This document shows positions 45,241 through 57,313 of a DNA stretch of 64,000 nucleotides, one piece after another. The position numbers and the translations under genes are program-made. Source of the DNA: Sulfuriferula sp. (GTDB taxonomy: Bacteria > Pseudomonadota > Gammaproteobacteria > Burkholderiales > Sulfuriferulaceae); assembly GCA_013140765.1 (NCBI GenBank), contig JABFSE010000003.1, forward strand, positions 62,001-126,000, in the 5' to 3' direction. The notes below the pieces were generated by a model. That model worked only from the letters and a program-made list of their open reading frames with translations, did not search any database and was not told the DNA's origin. Numbering within the stretch: the first letter of the stretch is position 1; each line of letters starts with the position of its first letter.

Positions 45241-46133
45241 TGCCGCACATTGGCGGGGGCAAGCGTTGCATCTTCAAAGCTGACGTATTCCCAAGCGGTT
45301 TGGTCTTGCAATAGCATACGCAGTAGTTTGTTATTGAGTGCGTGCCCCGATTTGTGGGCGTAGAAGGCACCGATAATGGGGTGGCCAATAATGTACAAAT
45401 CGCCTATTGCATCAAGTACTTTGTGTTTAACAAACTCATCTTCGTAACGCAAACCATCACTATTTAATACGCGGAATTCGTCCATGACGATAGCATTGTC
45501 GAGGCTACCGCCCAATGCCAGCCCATTTGAACGCAACCACTCTACTTCTTGCATAAAGCCAAAAGTACGCGCGCGACTGACTTCTTTGATATACGAAGTT
45601 TGAGCGAAATCCAGGCTAATAACTTGCCCAGATTTTTCAAACACAGGATGCTTAAAGTCTATGGTAAATTCGATTTTGAAGCCGTCGTAGGGTTCAAAAC
45701 GCACATTTTTGTCGCCATCAATCACTTCTACGGTTTTCTTGATACGGATAAAACGCTTGGCAACACCTTGTTCAGTAAAGCCAGCCGACTGTAATAGAAA
45801 TACAAATGACGAGGCTGAACCATCCATAATCGGCACTTCTGGACCGTCCATGTCGATATACACATTATCGACCCCTAAGCCTGCCAATGCCGACATTAAA
45901 TGCTCAACCGTCGCCACCGTGGTTTTGCCGTTGTCGAGCGTCGAGCATAAACGCGTATCGCCGACTTGATTGGCGTTGACTGCAATATCCACAGGCTCTG
46001 CCAAGTCCACGCGCCTGAACACCACACCCGTATTGGGTGCGGCAGGGCGTAGTACGATACTGGCTTTTGTGCCTGTATGTAGCCCTACGCCTGAAGCGCG
46101 TATGATATTTTTAATCGTGCGTTGCTGTATCAT
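45216..46133 (-). CDS. lpxC: UDP-3-O-acyl-N-acetylglucosamine deacetylase
   Basis: The committed zinc enzyme of lipid A synthesis. The 305-residue protein carries the zinc site as [10 protein letters not shown] (first His) and [15 protein letters not shown] (His and Asp). The catalytic histidine is in HKSGHALNN. Length is the same as E. coli LpxC. It follows ftsZ with its own promoter in a 69-bp gap, the standard end of the dcw cluster. Confidence 0.98.
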   Translation of the reverse strand: MIQQRTIKNIIRASGVGLHTGTKASIVLRPAAPNTGVVFRRVDLAEPVDIAVNANQVGDTRLCSTLDNGKTTVATVEHLMSALAGLGVDNVYIDMDGPEVPIMDGSASSFVFLLQSAGFTEQGVAKRFIRIKKTVEVIDGDKNVRFEPYDGFKIEFTIDFKHPVFEKSGQVISLDFAQTSYIKEVSRARTFGFMQEVEWLRSNGLALGGSLDNAIVMDEFRVLNSDGLRYEDEFVKHKVLDAIGDLYIIGHPIIGAFYAHKSGHALNNKLLRMLLQDQTAWEYVSFEDATLAPANVRQWQPQLAS

Positions 46134-46168
46134 AATTTTAGTCGTTTTTGGTGCGGATAATTGCGCCC

Positions 46169-46196
46169 ATTATAACGCAACTATCTGCCCTGATAA
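46169..46196 (-). promoter_or_regulatory. lpxC promoter
   Basis: On the minus strand TTATCA (46196-46191), 16 nt, and a perfect TATAAT (46174-46169), ending 35 bp before the lpxC ATG. It allows lipid A synthesis to be controlled apart from ftsZ. Confidence 0.6.
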
Positions 46197-46202
46197 CTCA
46201 CC

Positions 46203-47372
46203 TCAATCGGCTTGCTTGCGCAAGAATGCAGGAATATCCAAGTAATCCATGCCTGATTTTTCCATCGCCGCCACTTGTGCGACGTTGCCAGCGCTACGAG
46301 CACTGCGAAACACCGTAGGTTCGCTGGCATCTGTTTGATAATCCGCCGCACTGGCCGAATAATCATCCGTACCCGTTTTCATAACGATGACAGGTTTAGG
46401 TTGTTGACGTGCCGCCACTGCGCCACCTAGCCCCGTTGCGACAATAGTCACGCGCAATTCATCGCCGATTTCTTCATCAATAACCGTACCGATAATCACG
46501 GTTGCTTCTTCAGCGGTGAAACTCTTAATGGTATTCATGACTTCGTAATACTCTTTCATCTTGAACGAGCTGGATGCCGTAATGTTAACCAGCACGCCAC
46601 GCGCACCTGCTAAATTCACATCCTCCAACAATGGGCTGGCAACCGCTTGCTGTGCCGCCATACGCGCGCGATCTGCACCTTGTGCCGCCGCAGAACCCAT
46701 CATCGCCATACCCATTTCGGACATAACGGTAGTCACGTCAGCAAAGTCCACGTTGACCATACCTGGGCAATTAATCACTTCAGCAATCCCCGCCACCGCG
46801 CCATGCAATACGTTGTTAGCCGCTTTGAACGCGTCCAGCATAGACACATCTTCGCCCAATACCTGCATGAGCTTTTCATTAGGAATCACAATGAGTGAAT
46901 CAACATGGCGCGACAAGGCTTCTATCCCAGCATTTGCCAAGCGCACGCGTTTACCTTCAAAAATAAATGGCTTAGTGACAACAGCCACTGTCAATATACC
47001 CAACTCCTTAGCCACTTCAGCGACCACAGGTGCAGCCCCTGTTCCCGTGCCGCCCCCCATGCCTGCGGTGATGAAGAGCATGTCTGCGCCTTCGATAAGC
47101 TCGGCAATGCGGTCGCGGTCTTCTAGCGCCGCTTCGCGCCCGACTTCAGGATTTGCACCCGCGCCCAAGCCGCGTGTGAGCTTGCCGCCTAATTGCAGTT
47201 GCACTTTGGCTTTATTGCGTTGCAAGGCTTGTGCATCGGTGTTAATGCAAATGAATTCTACGCCCTCCACACCGCAAGTAATCATATGGTCAACCGCGTT
47301 ACCACCACAACCACCTACGCCTATCACTTTAATAACGGCTTCTTGACTCACTGTATCCATAATCTCAAACAT
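46203..47372 (-). CDS. ftsZ: Cell division protein FtsZ
   Basis: The tubulin-like GTPase of the Z ring (389 residues). GTP-binding signature GGGTGTGAAPVVAE and T7 loop NVDFADV. The conserved C-terminal peptide DYLDIPAFLRKQAD binds FtsA and other partners. It begins IKVIGVGGCGGNAVDHM after a short leader. AAGGAG lies 8 nt before the ATG. The gap to ftsA is 71 bp. Confidence 0.98.
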   Translation of the reverse strand: MFEIMDTVSQEAVIKVIGVGGCGGNAVDHMITCGVEGVEFICINTDAQALQRNKAKVQLQLGGKLTRGLGAGANPEVGREAALEDRDRIAELIEGADMLFITAGMGGGTGTGAAPVVAEVAKELGILTVAVVTKPFIFEGKRVRLANAGIEALSRHVDSLIVIPNEKLMQVLGEDVSMLDAFKAANNVLHGAVAGIAEVINCPGMVNVDFADVTTVMSEMGMAMMGSAAAQGADRARMAAQQAVASPLLEDVNLAGARGVLVNITASSSFKMKEYYEVMNTIKSFTAEEATVIIGTVIDEEIGDELRVTIVATGLGGAVAARQQPKPVIVMKTGTDDYSASAADYQTDASEPTVFRSARSAGNVAQVAAMEKSGMDYLDIPAFLRKQAD

Positions 47373-47443
47373 GCTAAATCTCCTTTGACTTAAAGTTAAC
47401 GCAATAATGTTGTAATAATCTTAAAATGCCGCTGAAAACACTG

Positions 47444-48667
47444 CTAAAAACTCTTAAACCAACTCTTCATTTTTTCAATAATGCTCGCACCTGAAAACTT
47501 ATGTGCGGCTGGGTTATCCTGTTGATCCAAGCCCGCTAACAACAACCCCATCCCTGTTGCATAGCGGGTATGGTGCATGGTTGCCAACCCACCTTCATAC
47601 TTCGGCATACCTAAACGTACTGGCATATGGAACACCTCCTCACCTAATTCCACCATGCCTTGCATAGCGGCAGAACCCCCTGTAATTACAATGCCTGAAC
47701 GCATCAACTCCTCAAAACCACTACGACGCAATTCGGCCTGCACCATTTCATACAATTCCAAGACCCGTGGCTCTATCACTTCAGCCAATAGCTGCCGTGA
47801 CATTTGGCGTGCACCGCGATCACTCACGCCTGGCACTTCAAACATATCGTGGGCGCCTGCCAATTGACGCAAGGCACAGCCATATCCGATTTTAATGTCT
47901 TCGGCATCCTTCACAGGCGTGCGTAATGCCAGTGCAATATCATTCGTCACCTGATCGCCAGCAATAGGTATCACCGCCGTATGGCGTATTGCACCTTGCG
48001 TAAATATCGCAATATCGGTAGTACCGCCGCCTATATCGACGATGGCTACGCCCAAATCTTTTTCATCCTCACTCAGCACCGCCATTGCCGAAGCCAACGG
48101 TTGCAGCACTAAATCAGCGACTTCTAAGCCGCAACGACGCACGCATTTAATAATGTTTTGCGCCGCCGATACCGCACCTGTCACAATATGCACTTTGACT
48201 TCCAGACGCACGCCGCTCATACCTAACGGCTCACGCACATCCTCTTGTCCATCGACCAAGTATTCTTGCGGCAAAATATGCAAAATCTGCTGATCCGTCG
48301 GGATGTTTACCGCACGTGCCGTTTCTATGACTTTATCGACATCCCACTGCGTCACTTCTTTGTCTTTAATCGGCACCATACCGTGCGAGTTAAAGCTCTT
48401 GATATGACTACCCGCGATACCCGTATAAACCTCGGTGATTTTACAATCAGCCATTAGCTCCGCTTCTTCCAAAGCGCGTTGGATAGAATTAACGGTGGAT
48501 TCGATATTGACCACCACCCCCCTTTTCAAGCCGCGTGACGGATGACTACCCATACCAACGATTTTAATATCGCCCTCAGGTGATACTTCAGCAACAATGG
48601 CAATCACTTTGGACGTACCGATGTCCAGCCCCACTATCAAATCGCGCTTATCTTTCATTTTGCTCAT
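47444..48667 (-). CDS. ftsA: Cell division protein FtsA
   Basis: The actin-like membrane tether of FtsZ (407 residues). It begins LIVGLDIGTSKV, has the ATP motif VAIVDIGGGTTDIAIF and the C-terminal amphipathic helix IIEKMKSWFKSF that inserts into the membrane. It overlaps ftsQ by ATGA. Confidence 0.98.
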   Translation of the reverse strand: MSKMKDKRDLIVGLDIGTSKVIAIVAEVSPEGDIKIVGMGSHPSRGLKRGVVVNIESTVNSIQRALEEAELMADCKITEVYTGIAGSHIKSFNSHGMVPIKDKEVTQWDVDKVIETARAVNIPTDQQILHILPQEYLVDGQEDVREPLGMSGVRLEVKVHIVTGAVSAAQNIIKCVRRCGLEVADLVLQPLASAMAVLSEDEKDLGVAIVDIGGGTTDIAIFTQGAIRHTAVIPIAGDQVTNDIALALRTPVKDAEDIKIGYGCALRQLAGAHDMFEVPGVSDRGARQMSRQLLAEVIEPRVLELYEMVQAELRRSGFEELMRSGIVITGGSAAMQGMVELGEEVFHMPVRLGMPKYEGGLATMHHTRYATGMGLLLAGLDQQDNPAAHKFSGASIIEKMKSWFKSF

Positions 48668-49401
48668 GCTGATTTCCTCTGTGCCTGCACTACAGGCGTT
48701 TTTTTCTCATTCGCTAATAAATGCACTGCAAATCCCTTGGGGTAGCGTAAATCTATACTAGCGACAGGTGCGGTTAATTTCGCCATCGTCTCTGGATATA
48801 CTGCCACCCAACGTGCCAAGCGTTGCGCTGTTTGTTCCCGTCCTAACGCTAACTGCATCCCATTACTCAACACCAGCGACCAACTGCGTCTGTCATTTAA
48901 GACAACTTGCACAGGTGTGAGCTTGAGCGGTTGTAATATCAAAGCAAACTGTAATTTAGCCTGCAATACTTCCAGCGTACTGCCGTCAGGTCCGCGCAAG
49001 TTAGGTAATGTCGCATCACTTGCCGCCCGATATACTTCGCCATAACGATTGACGAGCGCATCATCATTCCAACGTGCCACTGCCTCATGTTCAACCACAT
49101 CTACAACTAAAGCATTTGGCCACACACGGCGGACAGTTGCCGTTCGCACCCAAGGCAATTTAGTGAACGCATTACTTGCCGCATCTAAATCCGTACTAAA
49201 AAAATTCCCATGCAAACGCTGTTGCACCACCAATTGCACTTGCTGTTCGGTGACATGGCGCGTGCCAGTTACTTTTACCTCACGCAAATCGAACATCGGC
49301 AAACGGCTCAACCACACCAAACTCGCCCATACCAGCAATGCCAGCGTGGCCCACAACGCCAAGCGTGTAAGTTTGCCCAGCAATACCGCGTTATCCCACA
49401 C
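48664..49401 (-). CDS. ftsQ: Cell division protein FtsQ
   Basis: The bitopic divisome protein (245 residues): one membrane helix (about 12-30), POTRA domain ([20 protein letters not shown]) and beta domain ([20 protein letters not shown]). It starts with GTG, with GGAG 7 nt before it inside the end of ddl (11-nt overlap). Confidence 0.95.
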   Translation of the reverse strand: MWDNAVLLGKLTRLALWATLALLVWASLVWLSRLPMFDLREVKVTGTRHVTEQQVQLVVQQRLHGNFFSTDLDAASNAFTKLPWVRTATVRRVWPNALVVDVVEHEAVARWNDDALVNRYGEVYRAASDATLPNLRGPDGSTLEVLQAKLQFALILQPLKLTPVQVVLNDRRSWSLVLSNGMQLALGREQTAQRLARWVAVYPETMAKLTAPVASIDLRYPKGFAVHLLANEKKTPVVQAQRKSA

Positions 49402-50308
49402 GCGCCTGCTCCAGTATGCTCAACACTAATTGATCAAACGTCATCCCTGCCGCTTTTGCCGCCATCGGCACTAAACTATGGTCAGTCATCCCTGGCGAGG
49501 TGTTCGCCTCCAGAAAATATGGCTGACCATCCGCATCTATCATCACATCCAGTCGCGCCCAACCACGGCAACCGAGCACATCAAATGCGCGTATAGCTAA
49601 TTGCTGTATCGTCTGCTCTTGTTCAGCAGGCAAACCACACGGCACGCGATATTCAGTGTCGTCACGCAAATACTTAGCTTCAAAATCGTAAAATGCTTTT
49701 TTCGGCACTAGCCCTATCATCGGCAATGCTTGCCCCGCCAAAATCGCGCAGGTATATTCGCCGCCCGATACGAATTTTTCGGCTAATACCAAGCCATCAA
49801 ATTCCGCCGCTTTTTTCCACGCCGCCCGTAATTCAGACGCTGCCGTTACCTTGCTCATGCCTATGCTAGAGCCCTCACGCGCAGGCTTGACAAAGATAGG
49901 CAAACCCAGCCGCGCCACCACGGCATCAAAATCCGTATCCGCATCCAACAATGCAAATTCAGGCGTGGGTATCCCCGCTGATTGCCACAGCAATTTAGTC
50001 CGCCACTTATCCATTGCCAATGCCGATGCCATCACGCCACTGCCTGTGTACGGAATCCCCAGCCAATCCAACGCGCCTTGTATCGTGCCGTCTTCGCCAA
50101 AACGCCCATGCAGGGCTATCATCACGCGGTCAAATTGCTGTGCGCTTAGTTCCGCCATATCGCTGTCAGCAGGGTCGAATGCGTGCGCGTTGACACCTAG
50201 CCGTTGTAACGCCGCCAGCACCGCACGCCCACTTTTAAGCGATACGTCACGCTCGGCTGACCGTCCACCTAACAACACGCCGACTTTGCCTAATTTTTGC
50301 ATACTCAT
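49391..50308 (-). CDS. ddl: D-alanine--D-alanine ligase
   Basis: An ATP-grasp ligase (305 residues) joining two D-Ala for MurF. It begins [18 protein letters not shown], with [31 protein letters not shown] and the metal site [10 protein letters not shown]. The product feeds murF in the same operon. It overlaps murB by ATGA. Confidence 0.97.
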   Translation of the reverse strand: MSMQKLGKVGVLLGGRSAERDVSLKSGRAVLAALQRLGVNAHAFDPADSDMAELSAQQFDRVMIALHGRFGEDGTIQGALDWLGIPYTGSGVMASALAMDKWRTKLLWQSAGIPTPEFALLDADTDFDAVVARLGLPIFVKPAREGSSIGMSKVTAASELRAAWKKAAEFDGLVLAEKFVSGGEYTCAILAGQALPMIGLVPKKAFYDFEAKYLRDDTEYRVPCGLPAEQEQTIQQLAIRAFDVLGCRGWARLDVMIDADGQPYFLEANTSPGMTDHSLVPMAAKAAGMTFDQLVLSILEQARVG

Positions 50309-51219
50309 GCCTTATCCCCGATGATGCGCACTTCGCGCTGTAACACCACACCTGTTTGCTCGCGTACCGTTGCCGCCACGTTATCTATCAAATCTTCTAT
50401 ATCAGCCGCACTGGCATCAGCCACATTCACGATGAAATTCGCATGTTTCGTTGACACCTGCGCACCGCCTAACTGCTTCCCTTTCCAACCGCACTGCTCT
50501 ATCAACCGCGCCGCATAATCGCCTGCAGGGTTACGAAATACCGAACCCGCATTGGGCTGTCCTAAGGGCTGGCTGGCGATGCGTTTTTGCAACAACGCCT
50601 TGATTTCCAACCCGCCTGCTACGCCATCACCCACAGCCAACTCAAACCACCCCCCCACAAACCACGCCTCAGCTGGCTTTTTTAACGCTACATGGCGATA
50701 ATCCAGCTCAAAATCAGCCCGTGTTTTTTCTTGCAACTCACCCTGCCGATTCATCATCAGCGCACGCGTTGCTATCTGCCAAGTTTCACGCCCGTAACAC
50801 CCTGCATTCATCGCTAACGCCCCGCCCACCGTACCAGGTATGCCCGCCATAAACTCCGCGCCACGTAAGTTATGCTTAACCGCAAAACGCGCCAGCTTAG
50901 GTGCGGCCACGCCTGCTTCAGCATAAATCTCACCTGCCAACGCATCCATCTGCGTCCAACGTATCTCCCGTAACGCACCGTGTAACAAAATCACCGCGCC
51001 GTTATAACCGCCGTCACGCACCAGCAAATTACTACCCAGCCCTGCGCAAGTCACTGCCATATCAGCAGGCAAACTACGCAGATACACTGCCATATCCGCT
51101 ACATCCGCTGGCACATAAACCTGCGCCGCTATACCGCCCGCTCGCCAACTAACATGTCGCGCCATCGCCTCGTTAAAGCGCAATTCACCACGCAACCGAG
51201 CGGCGTTATCAGCTGGCAC
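50305..51219 (-). CDS. murB: UDP-N-acetylenolpyruvoylglucosamine reductase
   Basis: The flavoenzyme making UDP-MurNAc (304 residues). FAD-binding [33 protein letters not shown], and the catalytic serine in [10 protein letters not shown] prefer the GTG at 51219, which has GAGG 6 nt upstream; a TTG at 51231 would add four residues and has a weaker site. It overlaps murC by 11 nt. Confidence 0.95.
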   Translation of the reverse strand: MPADNAARLRGELRFNEAMARHVSWRAGGIAAQVYVPADVADMAVYLRSLPADMAVTCAGLGSNLLVRDGGYNGAVILLHGALREIRWTQMDALAGEIYAEAGVAAPKLARFAVKHNLRGAEFMAGIPGTVGGALAMNAGCYGRETWQIATRALMMNRQGELQEKTRADFELDYRHVALKKPAEAWFVGGWFELAVGDGVAGGLEIKALLQKRIASQPLGQPNAGSVFRNPAGDYAARLIEQCGWKGKQLGGAQVSTKHANFIVNVADASAADIEDLIDNVAATVREQTGVVLQREVRIIGDKA

Positions 51220-52606
51220 GTGCCGCCTCAACGACCTGTGCAGACGTGTTGCCTATCGAGCCTGCGCCCATGGTCAACACCACATCACCATCTTGTACCG
51301 TACTCAATATCGTCGTAGGCATGTCGGCGATTAAGGCAACAAACACAGGCTCGACTTTGCCGACTATGCGTATCGCACGCGCCAGTGCCCGCCCGTCTGC
51401 GGCGACAATAGGGGTTTCGCCAGCGGCATAAACTTCAGCCAACAACAACACATCGACACTAGACAAAACTTGCACAAAATCCTCAAACACATCACGGGTG
51501 CGGGTATAACGATGTGGCTGAAACGCCAGCACCAAACGTCGCCCAGGGAAAGCTGCCCGTGCCGCCGCCAACGTCGCCGCCATTTCCACAGGGTGATGAC
51601 CGTAATCATCGACCAAGGTAAATGTGCCGCCAGCCGCAATAGCGACTTCACCATAACGCTGGAAACGTCGTCCCACACCGCTAAAATCAGCCAATGCCTG
51701 CGCAATCGCCAGCTCAGACGCGCCCACTTCCAGCCCTATCGCAATCGCCGCCAGCGCGTTCAGTACGTTATGAATACCAGGCAAATTCAGCACCACATCC
51801 ATGACATGGCGACCGCCGCCATTCTGTACGCTAAACTGCATTTTTCCGCCCACGTGTTGCACATTGACTGCGCGTATATCCGCCCCCTCGCTTAAACCAT
51901 AGCTGGTCACAGGCTTAGTGATATGCGGCATAATCGCCCGCACATTGGCATCATCGACACACAACACTGCCCGCCCGTAAAACGGGATGTGCTCAACAAA
52001 CTCAATAAACGCGTGCTTGAGCTTCTCAAAATCATGCCCGTAGGTTTCCATATGGTCAGCGTCGATATTCGTCACCACGGCTAATATCGGCAACAGATGC
52101 AGGAACGACGCATCGGATTCATCTGCCTCTACCACGATAAAGTGACCTTGCCCCAGCCGCGCATTTGCCCCTGCCGCCTCCAGCCTGCCACCGATGACAA
52201 AAGTGGGATCCATGCCTGCTTGTGCCAAAATGCTGGCCACCAGTGATGTCGTCGTCGTTTTACCGTGCGTGCCCGCAATCGCTATGCCCTGACGCAAACG
52301 CATCAGCTCCGCCAACATAATGGCGCGTGGCACGACAGGTACCGCCTGTGCCCGCGCTTGCACGACTTCAGCGTTATCGGCTTTGACCGCTGTTGACACC
52401 ACCACCGCGTCAGCATCACCGACATTTTGCGCATCATGCCCTATGAATACTTGCACGCCCAAGCCTGATAAGCGCCGCGTCACCGCGCTGTCTGCCATGT
52501 CCGAGCCTGTGACGATATAGCCTAGATTTTGCAATACTTCAGCGATTCCGCTCATACCTGAGCCACCGATACCCACAAAATGGATTTGTTTTACTTTATG
52601 TTTCAT
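51209..52606 (-). CDS. murC: UDP-N-acetylmuramate--L-alanine ligase
   Basis: Adds L-Ala to UDP-MurNAc (465 residues). It begins [18 protein letters not shown], with P-loop [10 protein letters not shown] and [14 protein letters not shown]. The start at 52606 overlaps the murG stop as ATGA with GGA 9-11 nt upstream; an ATG 18 nt earlier lies inside murG. Confidence 0.97.
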   Translation of the reverse strand: MKHKVKQIHFVGIGGSGMSGIAEVLQNLGYIVTGSDMADSAVTRRLSGLGVQVFIGHDAQNVGDADAVVVSTAVKADNAEVVQARAQAVPVVPRAIMLAELMRLRQGIAIAGTHGKTTTTSLVASILAQAGMDPTFVIGGRLEAAGANARLGQGHFIVVEADESDASFLHLLPILAVVTNIDADHMETYGHDFEKLKHAFIEFVEHIPFYGRAVLCVDDANVRAIMPHITKPVTSYGLSEGADIRAVNVQHVGGKMQFSVQNGGGRHVMDVVLNLPGIHNVLNALAAIAIGLEVGASELAIAQALADFSGVGRRFQRYGEVAIAAGGTFTLVDDYGHHPVEMAATLAAARAAFPGRRLVLAFQPHRYTRTRDVFEDFVQVLSSVDVLLLAEVYAAGETPIVAADGRALARAIRIVGKVEPVFVALIADMPTTILSTVQDGDVVLTMGAGSIGNTSAQVVEAARAS

Positions 52607-53694
52607 CGTGCTAATTCCATACATAATTGCGTCACATTGGCGGTGGCTTGCGGTTTAGCCAACGACTTAGCCGCAAGCGACATTGCTAATAATTGCGCGT
52701 TATCTAATTGCTGCAATGCGCTGGCTATGTGCGCCGCTGTTAAGCCAGCCTGTGGCAATAATTGCGCCGCACCCGCCGCCACTAAAAACTGCGCGTTAGT
52801 GGTTTGATGGTCGTCCACCGCAAAGGGGAATGGCACCAGCAACGCAGGCACACCCGCCGCCGCCAGCTCTGCCACTGTCAACGCACCTGCGCGTGTAATC
52901 GCAATATCGCACCAGTCATAGACTACCGCCATGTCATTGATATAGTCGCGCACATCAGCATCCACGCCTGCCGCCTGATAATTCGCCCGCAGTTGTTCCA
53001 CGTGTTTTGCGCCTGATTGATGGACAACGTCAGGACGCTGATGCTCAGGGATTAACGCTAATGCCTGCGGCACTAATTCATTCAATGCCGTTGCCCCCAA
53101 ACTGCCGCCTACCACCAACAAACGCACGCGCCGCTGAGGGATGACTGATTTTGCAGGCACTGCCGCAATGCTGTCACGCACGGGGTTGCCTAGCCAGTGC
53201 GTCGCCACCTTACGGCAAGGTATAGGTTTATCTTGCTGGTTAGTAAACGCCGCAGGGAAACCCACCACCACTTTATCTGCCAAACACGCGAGGATGCGAT
53301 TAGTCAGCCCCGCGATAGAATTCTGCTCATGCACGACCAGCGGGTTGCCTAATAACACCGCCATCATGCCGCCAGGGAAACTCGGGTAACCCCCCATGCC
53401 CAGCACCACATCAGGCCGATATTTACGCAGTGCGCGTAGTGCTTGGACAAATGCCACTAACAACGTCAACGGTAGTTTTAATTTACGCACCCAGCCATTG
53501 CCGCGCACGCCGCCCATAGACAACCGCACCATGTCATAACCATGCTCAGGCACGATACGCGTTTCCATACCGTGTTGCGTACCTAGCCATATCACTTGCC
53601 AGCCTGCCGCCCGAACCGCCGCCGCGACTGCCAAGCCTGGGTAAATATGCCCGCCCGTACCGCCTGCCATAATCATCAATGTGCGTGTCGTCAT
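52603..53694 (-). CDS. murG: Lipid II synthase MurG
   Basis: A GT-B glycosyltransferase adding GlcNAc to lipid I (363 residues). The start [16 protein letters not shown] holds the glycine loop, with [12 protein letters not shown] and [22 protein letters not shown] use the ATG at 53694 that overlaps the ftsW stop (TGATG); a GTG one codon earlier is possible. Confidence 0.97.
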   Translation of the reverse strand: MTTRTLMIMAGGTGGHIYPGLAVAAAVRAAGWQVIWLGTQHGMETRIVPEHGYDMVRLSMGGVRGNGWVRKLKLPLTLLVAFVQALRALRKYRPDVVLGMGGYPSFPGGMMAVLLGNPLVVHEQNSIAGLTNRILACLADKVVVGFPAAFTNQQDKPIPCRKVATHWLGNPVRDSIAAVPAKSVIPQRRVRLLVVGGSLGATALNELVPQALALIPEHQRPDVVHQSGAKHVEQLRANYQAAGVDADVRDYINDMAVVYDWCDIAITRAGALTVAELAAAGVPALLVPFPFAVDDHQTTNAQFLVAAGAAQLLPQAGLTAAHIASALQQLDNAQLLAMSLAAKSLAKPQATANVTQLCMELAR

Positions 53695-54875
53695 CACGAG
53701 CCTTTCTTGCCGCGTTGCAAAGCACGGGTTTCGTAGTCAGCGCGCAACAATATGGCAACAGCCATACAATTCGCCACAATACCGCTACCGCCAAATGATA
53801 AAAACGGCAAAGTTAATCCTTTAGTCGGCAACAATCCGACATTCACACCGATATTGATGCACGCTTGCACACCCAGCCACACGCCTATACCCATCGCGGT
53901 CAGCGCGCAAAAGTGCCGCTCCATTTTTGCCGCCGCACGCCCTATTTGAAAAGCCCGTATGACTAACGCGGCAAATAAGGCAATCACCACCGCCACGCCG
54001 ACAAAGCCTAATTCCTCGGCAATCACTGCAAGTAGAAAATCAGTGTGCGCCTCAGGTAAATAAAACATTTTTTCTACGCTACCGCCCAAACCCAAACCCG
54101 TCCACTGACCGCGCCCAAACGCAATCAGCGCATGGGATAGCTGATAACCTTTACCAAACGGATCAGCCCACGGATCCATAAAGCCGACTATGCGCTGTAG
54201 CCGATAAGGTGAATTCAAAATAAGCACCACAAAGCTGACCGCCAACACCCCCAATAGCGTGGTGAATATCCGCAGATTCAAACCGCCCAAAAACAGCACC
54301 GCCATCGCAATCGCGACGATAACCACAAACGCACCAAAATCAGGCTCCATCAACAACAGGAAGCCTGTTATAAACATAGCAATAAACATAGGCACGAAGC
54401 CTTGCTTTACGCTGTGCATAAAAGCCGCCTTACGCACGGTATAATCCGCCGCGTAGAGCACCGCCGCCAGCTTCATGAGCTCTGACGGTTGTAAGTTAAT
54501 CAACCCTAATGGTAACCAACGCTGGCTACCATTCACATTACGCCCGACACCAGGTATCAATACCAATGCCAGCAAAACCAAGCCAGCAACAAATAACCAC
54601 GGCGCGTATTTTTGCCATTGCAACATTTTTACCTGAAACACCCCGTATGCCGCCAAACCGCCGACGACCAAAAACATAAAATGCCGTTGCGCGAAGAAGA
54701 ACGGGTTATGCTTGCTGGCTTTATTCGCCTCAGCAATATCAATAGAGGCGGAATAAACCATGACCAAACCAAATGACAATAACGCCAGCGCAAGCCAAAT
54801 CAGCACATAATCGTATTCAGCAATATGACGACGTGATTTAGGTACGGCGGCTTTATTGCTCATAATTTCAGCCAT
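53694..54875 (-). CDS. ftsW: SEDS-family cell-division glycosyltransferase FtsW
   Basis: A ten-helix membrane protein (393 residues) that polymerises septal glycan with FtsI. Signature segments: [40 protein letters not shown] and the end [20 protein letters not shown]. It overlaps murD by 8 nt. GGAGGG precedes the ATG. Confidence 0.97.
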   Translation of the reverse strand: MAEIMSNKAAVPKSRRHIAEYDYVLIWLALALLSFGLVMVYSASIDIAEANKASKHNPFFFAQRHFMFLVVGGLAAYGVFQVKMLQWQKYAPWLFVAGLVLLALVLIPGVGRNVNGSQRWLPLGLINLQPSELMKLAAVLYAADYTVRKAAFMHSVKQGFVPMFIAMFITGFLLLMEPDFGAFVVIVAIAMAVLFLGGLNLRIFTTLLGVLAVSFVVLILNSPYRLQRIVGFMDPWADPFGKGYQLSHALIAFGRGQWTGLGLGGSVEKMFYLPEAHTDFLLAVIAEELGFVGVAVVIALFAALVIRAFQIGRAAAKMERHFCALTAMGIGVWLGVQACINIGVNVGLLPTKGLTLPFLSFGGSGIVANCMAVAILLRADYETRALQRGKKGS

Positions 54876-56226
54876 TTTTACCCTCCGTTGCGCTTATCGC
54901 CGCGAGCGCATGGACAGCGGCAATAAACATTTCCGCCCTGTGTGCATAATTTTTGAACATATCGAAACTGGCGCAAGCTGGCGATAGCAACACTGCGTCG
55001 CCGTTTTGTGCGTGTGCAAATGCCAACGACACAGCGGATTCCATGCTTTCTGCTCGCACTATGGGTACGCCTGCGGGGCTAATCGCATCGGCTATCAACG
55101 CGCCATCGCGCCCAATTTGCACCACGGCACGGGCCGATTTTTGCACTGCCGCCGCTAACGGGGTGAAATCCTGCCCCTTGCCTTCGCCGCCGACAATAAG
55201 CACAACGGGTTTATCCATGCCGTTTAACGCGGCCTCGGTTGCGCCTACGTTGGTACCTTTGGAGTCGTCATAAAAATCCACCCCAGCCACATTAGCCACC
55301 CATTCCACTCTATGTGGCAAACCCTTAAATGTACGCATAGCCTTAGCCAAGGGCGCATCAGGCAAGCCCGCCGCCGCGCACAACGCCCACGCAGCTAACG
55401 CGTTTGCCGCGTTATGCAAACCTGCCAATGGCAAATTTTTCACTGCCAGCAATTTATGTTTGCCACGGCATAAATAACCATCGCGAATACCGTATTCGCT
55501 GTCACTAGCAGGTGCATCCAAGCCAAATGTCACTACCTTGCCATGCGCCATCGCCATCGTTCTAGCGTCATCACGATTGAGCACTTGGTTGCCACCTGTT
55601 TTGAAAATCCGCGCCTTAGTTGCCGCATAATCATCCATGTCGGCGTAACGATCCAGATGATCTTCACTCACATTCAACACCGTTGCGGCGAGTGGATGTA
55701 GCGTATAAGTCGTTTCTAATTGAAAACTGGATAGCTCCAACACAAACATTTCAGTACCAGGATGCTCTTCTAGGGCTTCCAATACAGGTAAGCCGATATT
55801 GCCAGCCATCAGCGTCTTTTTACCTGCCGCACGACACATCGCATCGACCATCGTAGTCACTGTGCTTTTGCCGTTAGAGCCCGTAATGGCAATCACTTGT
55901 GCGCTTTCAGGCAGTGCCTGCGCAAACAACTCCACATCACTCCATACCGACACGCCACGGGCAATCGCGGCTTGTATTAACGGCTGTTGCACAGGCACAC
56001 CTGGACTGATAACAATACGGTCAGCCCAATCAAAATCGGCCGCGTCAAACGCACCCAAACTCACTTTAATGCTGTTATTTAATGCCAGCAACGCAGGTAA
56101 ATTCGCAGGCTGTGCGGCACTGTCCGCCACCCGCAAATCGGCACCACGGTGCGCCAGCCAACGCGCCGCCGCCAGCCCGCTATTGCCTAAGCCCAAGATT
56201 AAAATATGTTCACCGTACCAATTCAT
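54868..56226 (-). CDS. murD: UDP-N-acetylmuramoylalanine--D-glutamate ligase
   Basis: Adds D-Glu (452 residues). It begins [18 protein letters not shown], with P-loop [25 protein letters not shown] and [12 protein letters not shown]. It begins 1 nt after mraY. Confidence 0.97.
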   Translation of the reverse strand: MNWYGEHILILGLGNSGLAAARWLAHRGADLRVADSAAQPANLPALLALNNSIKVSLGAFDAADFDWADRIVISPGVPVQQPLIQAAIARGVSVWSDVELFAQALPESAQVIAITGSNGKSTVTTMVDAMCRAAGKKTLMAGNIGLPVLEALEEHPGTEMFVLELSSFQLETTYTLHPLAATVLNVSEDHLDRYADMDDYAATKARIFKTGGNQVLNRDDARTMAMAHGKVVTFGLDAPASDSEYGIRDGYLCRGKHKLLAVKNLPLAGLHNAANALAAWALCAAAGLPDAPLAKAMRTFKGLPHRVEWVANVAGVDFYDDSKGTNVGATEAALNGMDKPVVLIVGGEGKGQDFTPLAAAVQKSARAVVQIGRDGALIADAISPAGVPIVRAESMESAVSLAFAHAQNGDAVLLSPACASFDMFKNYAHRAEMFIAAVHALAAISATEGKNG

Positions 56227-56227
56227 A

Positions 56228-57313
56228 TCAGCGTATTTTCAAAGTAGATAAACCGATTAACACCAGTATCATGGTGATAATCCAAAAGCGCACGACCACT
56301 TGCGTTTCTTTCCAGCCTTTTAATTCGTAGTGATGATGCAACGGCGCCATTTTGAACACCCGTTTACCGCGTAGCTTGAATGACCCCACCTGTATCATCA
56401 CCGACAAGGTTTCCACCACAAACACACCGCCCATAATCACCAATACGATTTCTTGACGCACAATAACGGCGACCACACCCAACGCCGCACCCAATGCCAA
56501 CGCGCCGACATCGCCCATAAACACTTCAGCGGGATAGGCGTTAAACCATAAGAAAGCCAAACCCGCGCCGACGATAGATGCGCAAAAAACCACTAACTCG
56601 CCAGCACCTGGGATATGCGGCACGCCCAAATACTTAGAAAACACCGCATGTCCCGCCACGTAAGCAAATACTGCCAATGCTGAAGCCACCATCACCGTAG
56701 GCATAATCGCCAGCCCATCCAGACCATCAGTCAAATTGACCGCGTTGCTCGTGCCGACGATGACGAAATAGGTCAAAATCACAAAACCTACCGTCCCCAA
56801 TGGAATAGCAATATGTTTGAAAAACGGCACGATAAGCTCAGTCTGCGCTGGCAACGCGGTTGAATAAGCGATATACAAAGCCGCACTCAAGCCTATGACT
56901 GATTGCCAAAAAAACTTGGACTTAGCTGACAAGCCTTTAGGATTGCGGTACACCACTTTACGGTAATCATCCACCCAGCCGACGATGCCAAAACCCAAGG
57001 TGGTGAGCAATGCCACCCAGACATAATGGTTAGTCAAGTCTCCCCAAAATAGCGTGGACAGGGCTATCGACATCAATATCAATGCGCCGCCCATCGTCGG
57101 CGTGCCTGCTTTGACCAAATGGCTTTGCGGACCGTCATCACGCACTGATTGCCCCATTTTCATGTCAGCCAGTCGCTTAATCACATACGGACCTAGCAAA
57201 AATGACATGCCTAATGAAGTCAGTGTTGCCAATACTGCCCGCAAGGTAATGTAGTTAAATACATTAAATGCGCGGACATCTGCCGCTAAATTTTGAAATA
57301 GCCATAACAACAT
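56228..57313 (-). CDS. mraY: Phospho-N-acetylmuramoyl-pentapeptide transferase
   Basis: A ten-helix enzyme that makes lipid I (361 residues). Motifs are [42 protein letters not shown] and [13 protein letters not shown] start at 57313, where ATG overlaps the murF stop as TGATG and the length equals that of E. coli; an upstream start (57397) lies inside murF. Confidence 0.97.
   Translation of the reverse strand: MLLWLFQNLAADVRAFNVFNYITLRAVLATLTSLGMSFLLGPYVIKRLADMKMGQSVRDDGPQSHLVKAGTPTMGGALILMSIALSTLFWGDLTNHYVWVALLTTLGFGIVGWVDDYRKVVYRNPKGLSAKSKFFWQSVIGLSAALYIAYSTALPAQTELIVPFFKHIAIPLGTVGFVILTYFVIVGTSNAVNLTDGLDGLAIMPTVMVASALAVFAYVAGHAVFSKYLGVPHIPGAGELVVFCASIVGAGLAFLWFNAYPAEVFMGDVGALALGAALGVVAVIVRQEIVLVIMGGVFVVETLSVMIQVGSFKLRGKRVFKMAPLHHHYELKGWKETQVVVRFWIITMILVLIGLSTLKIR

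Noticed and set aside
46561-47346. A 261-codon open frame antisense to ftsZ
   Set aside because: It lies wholly inside ftsZ; its composition (runs of Ser, Ala, Pro, Thr) is that of a reverse-strand shadow of a real gene, with no family motif.
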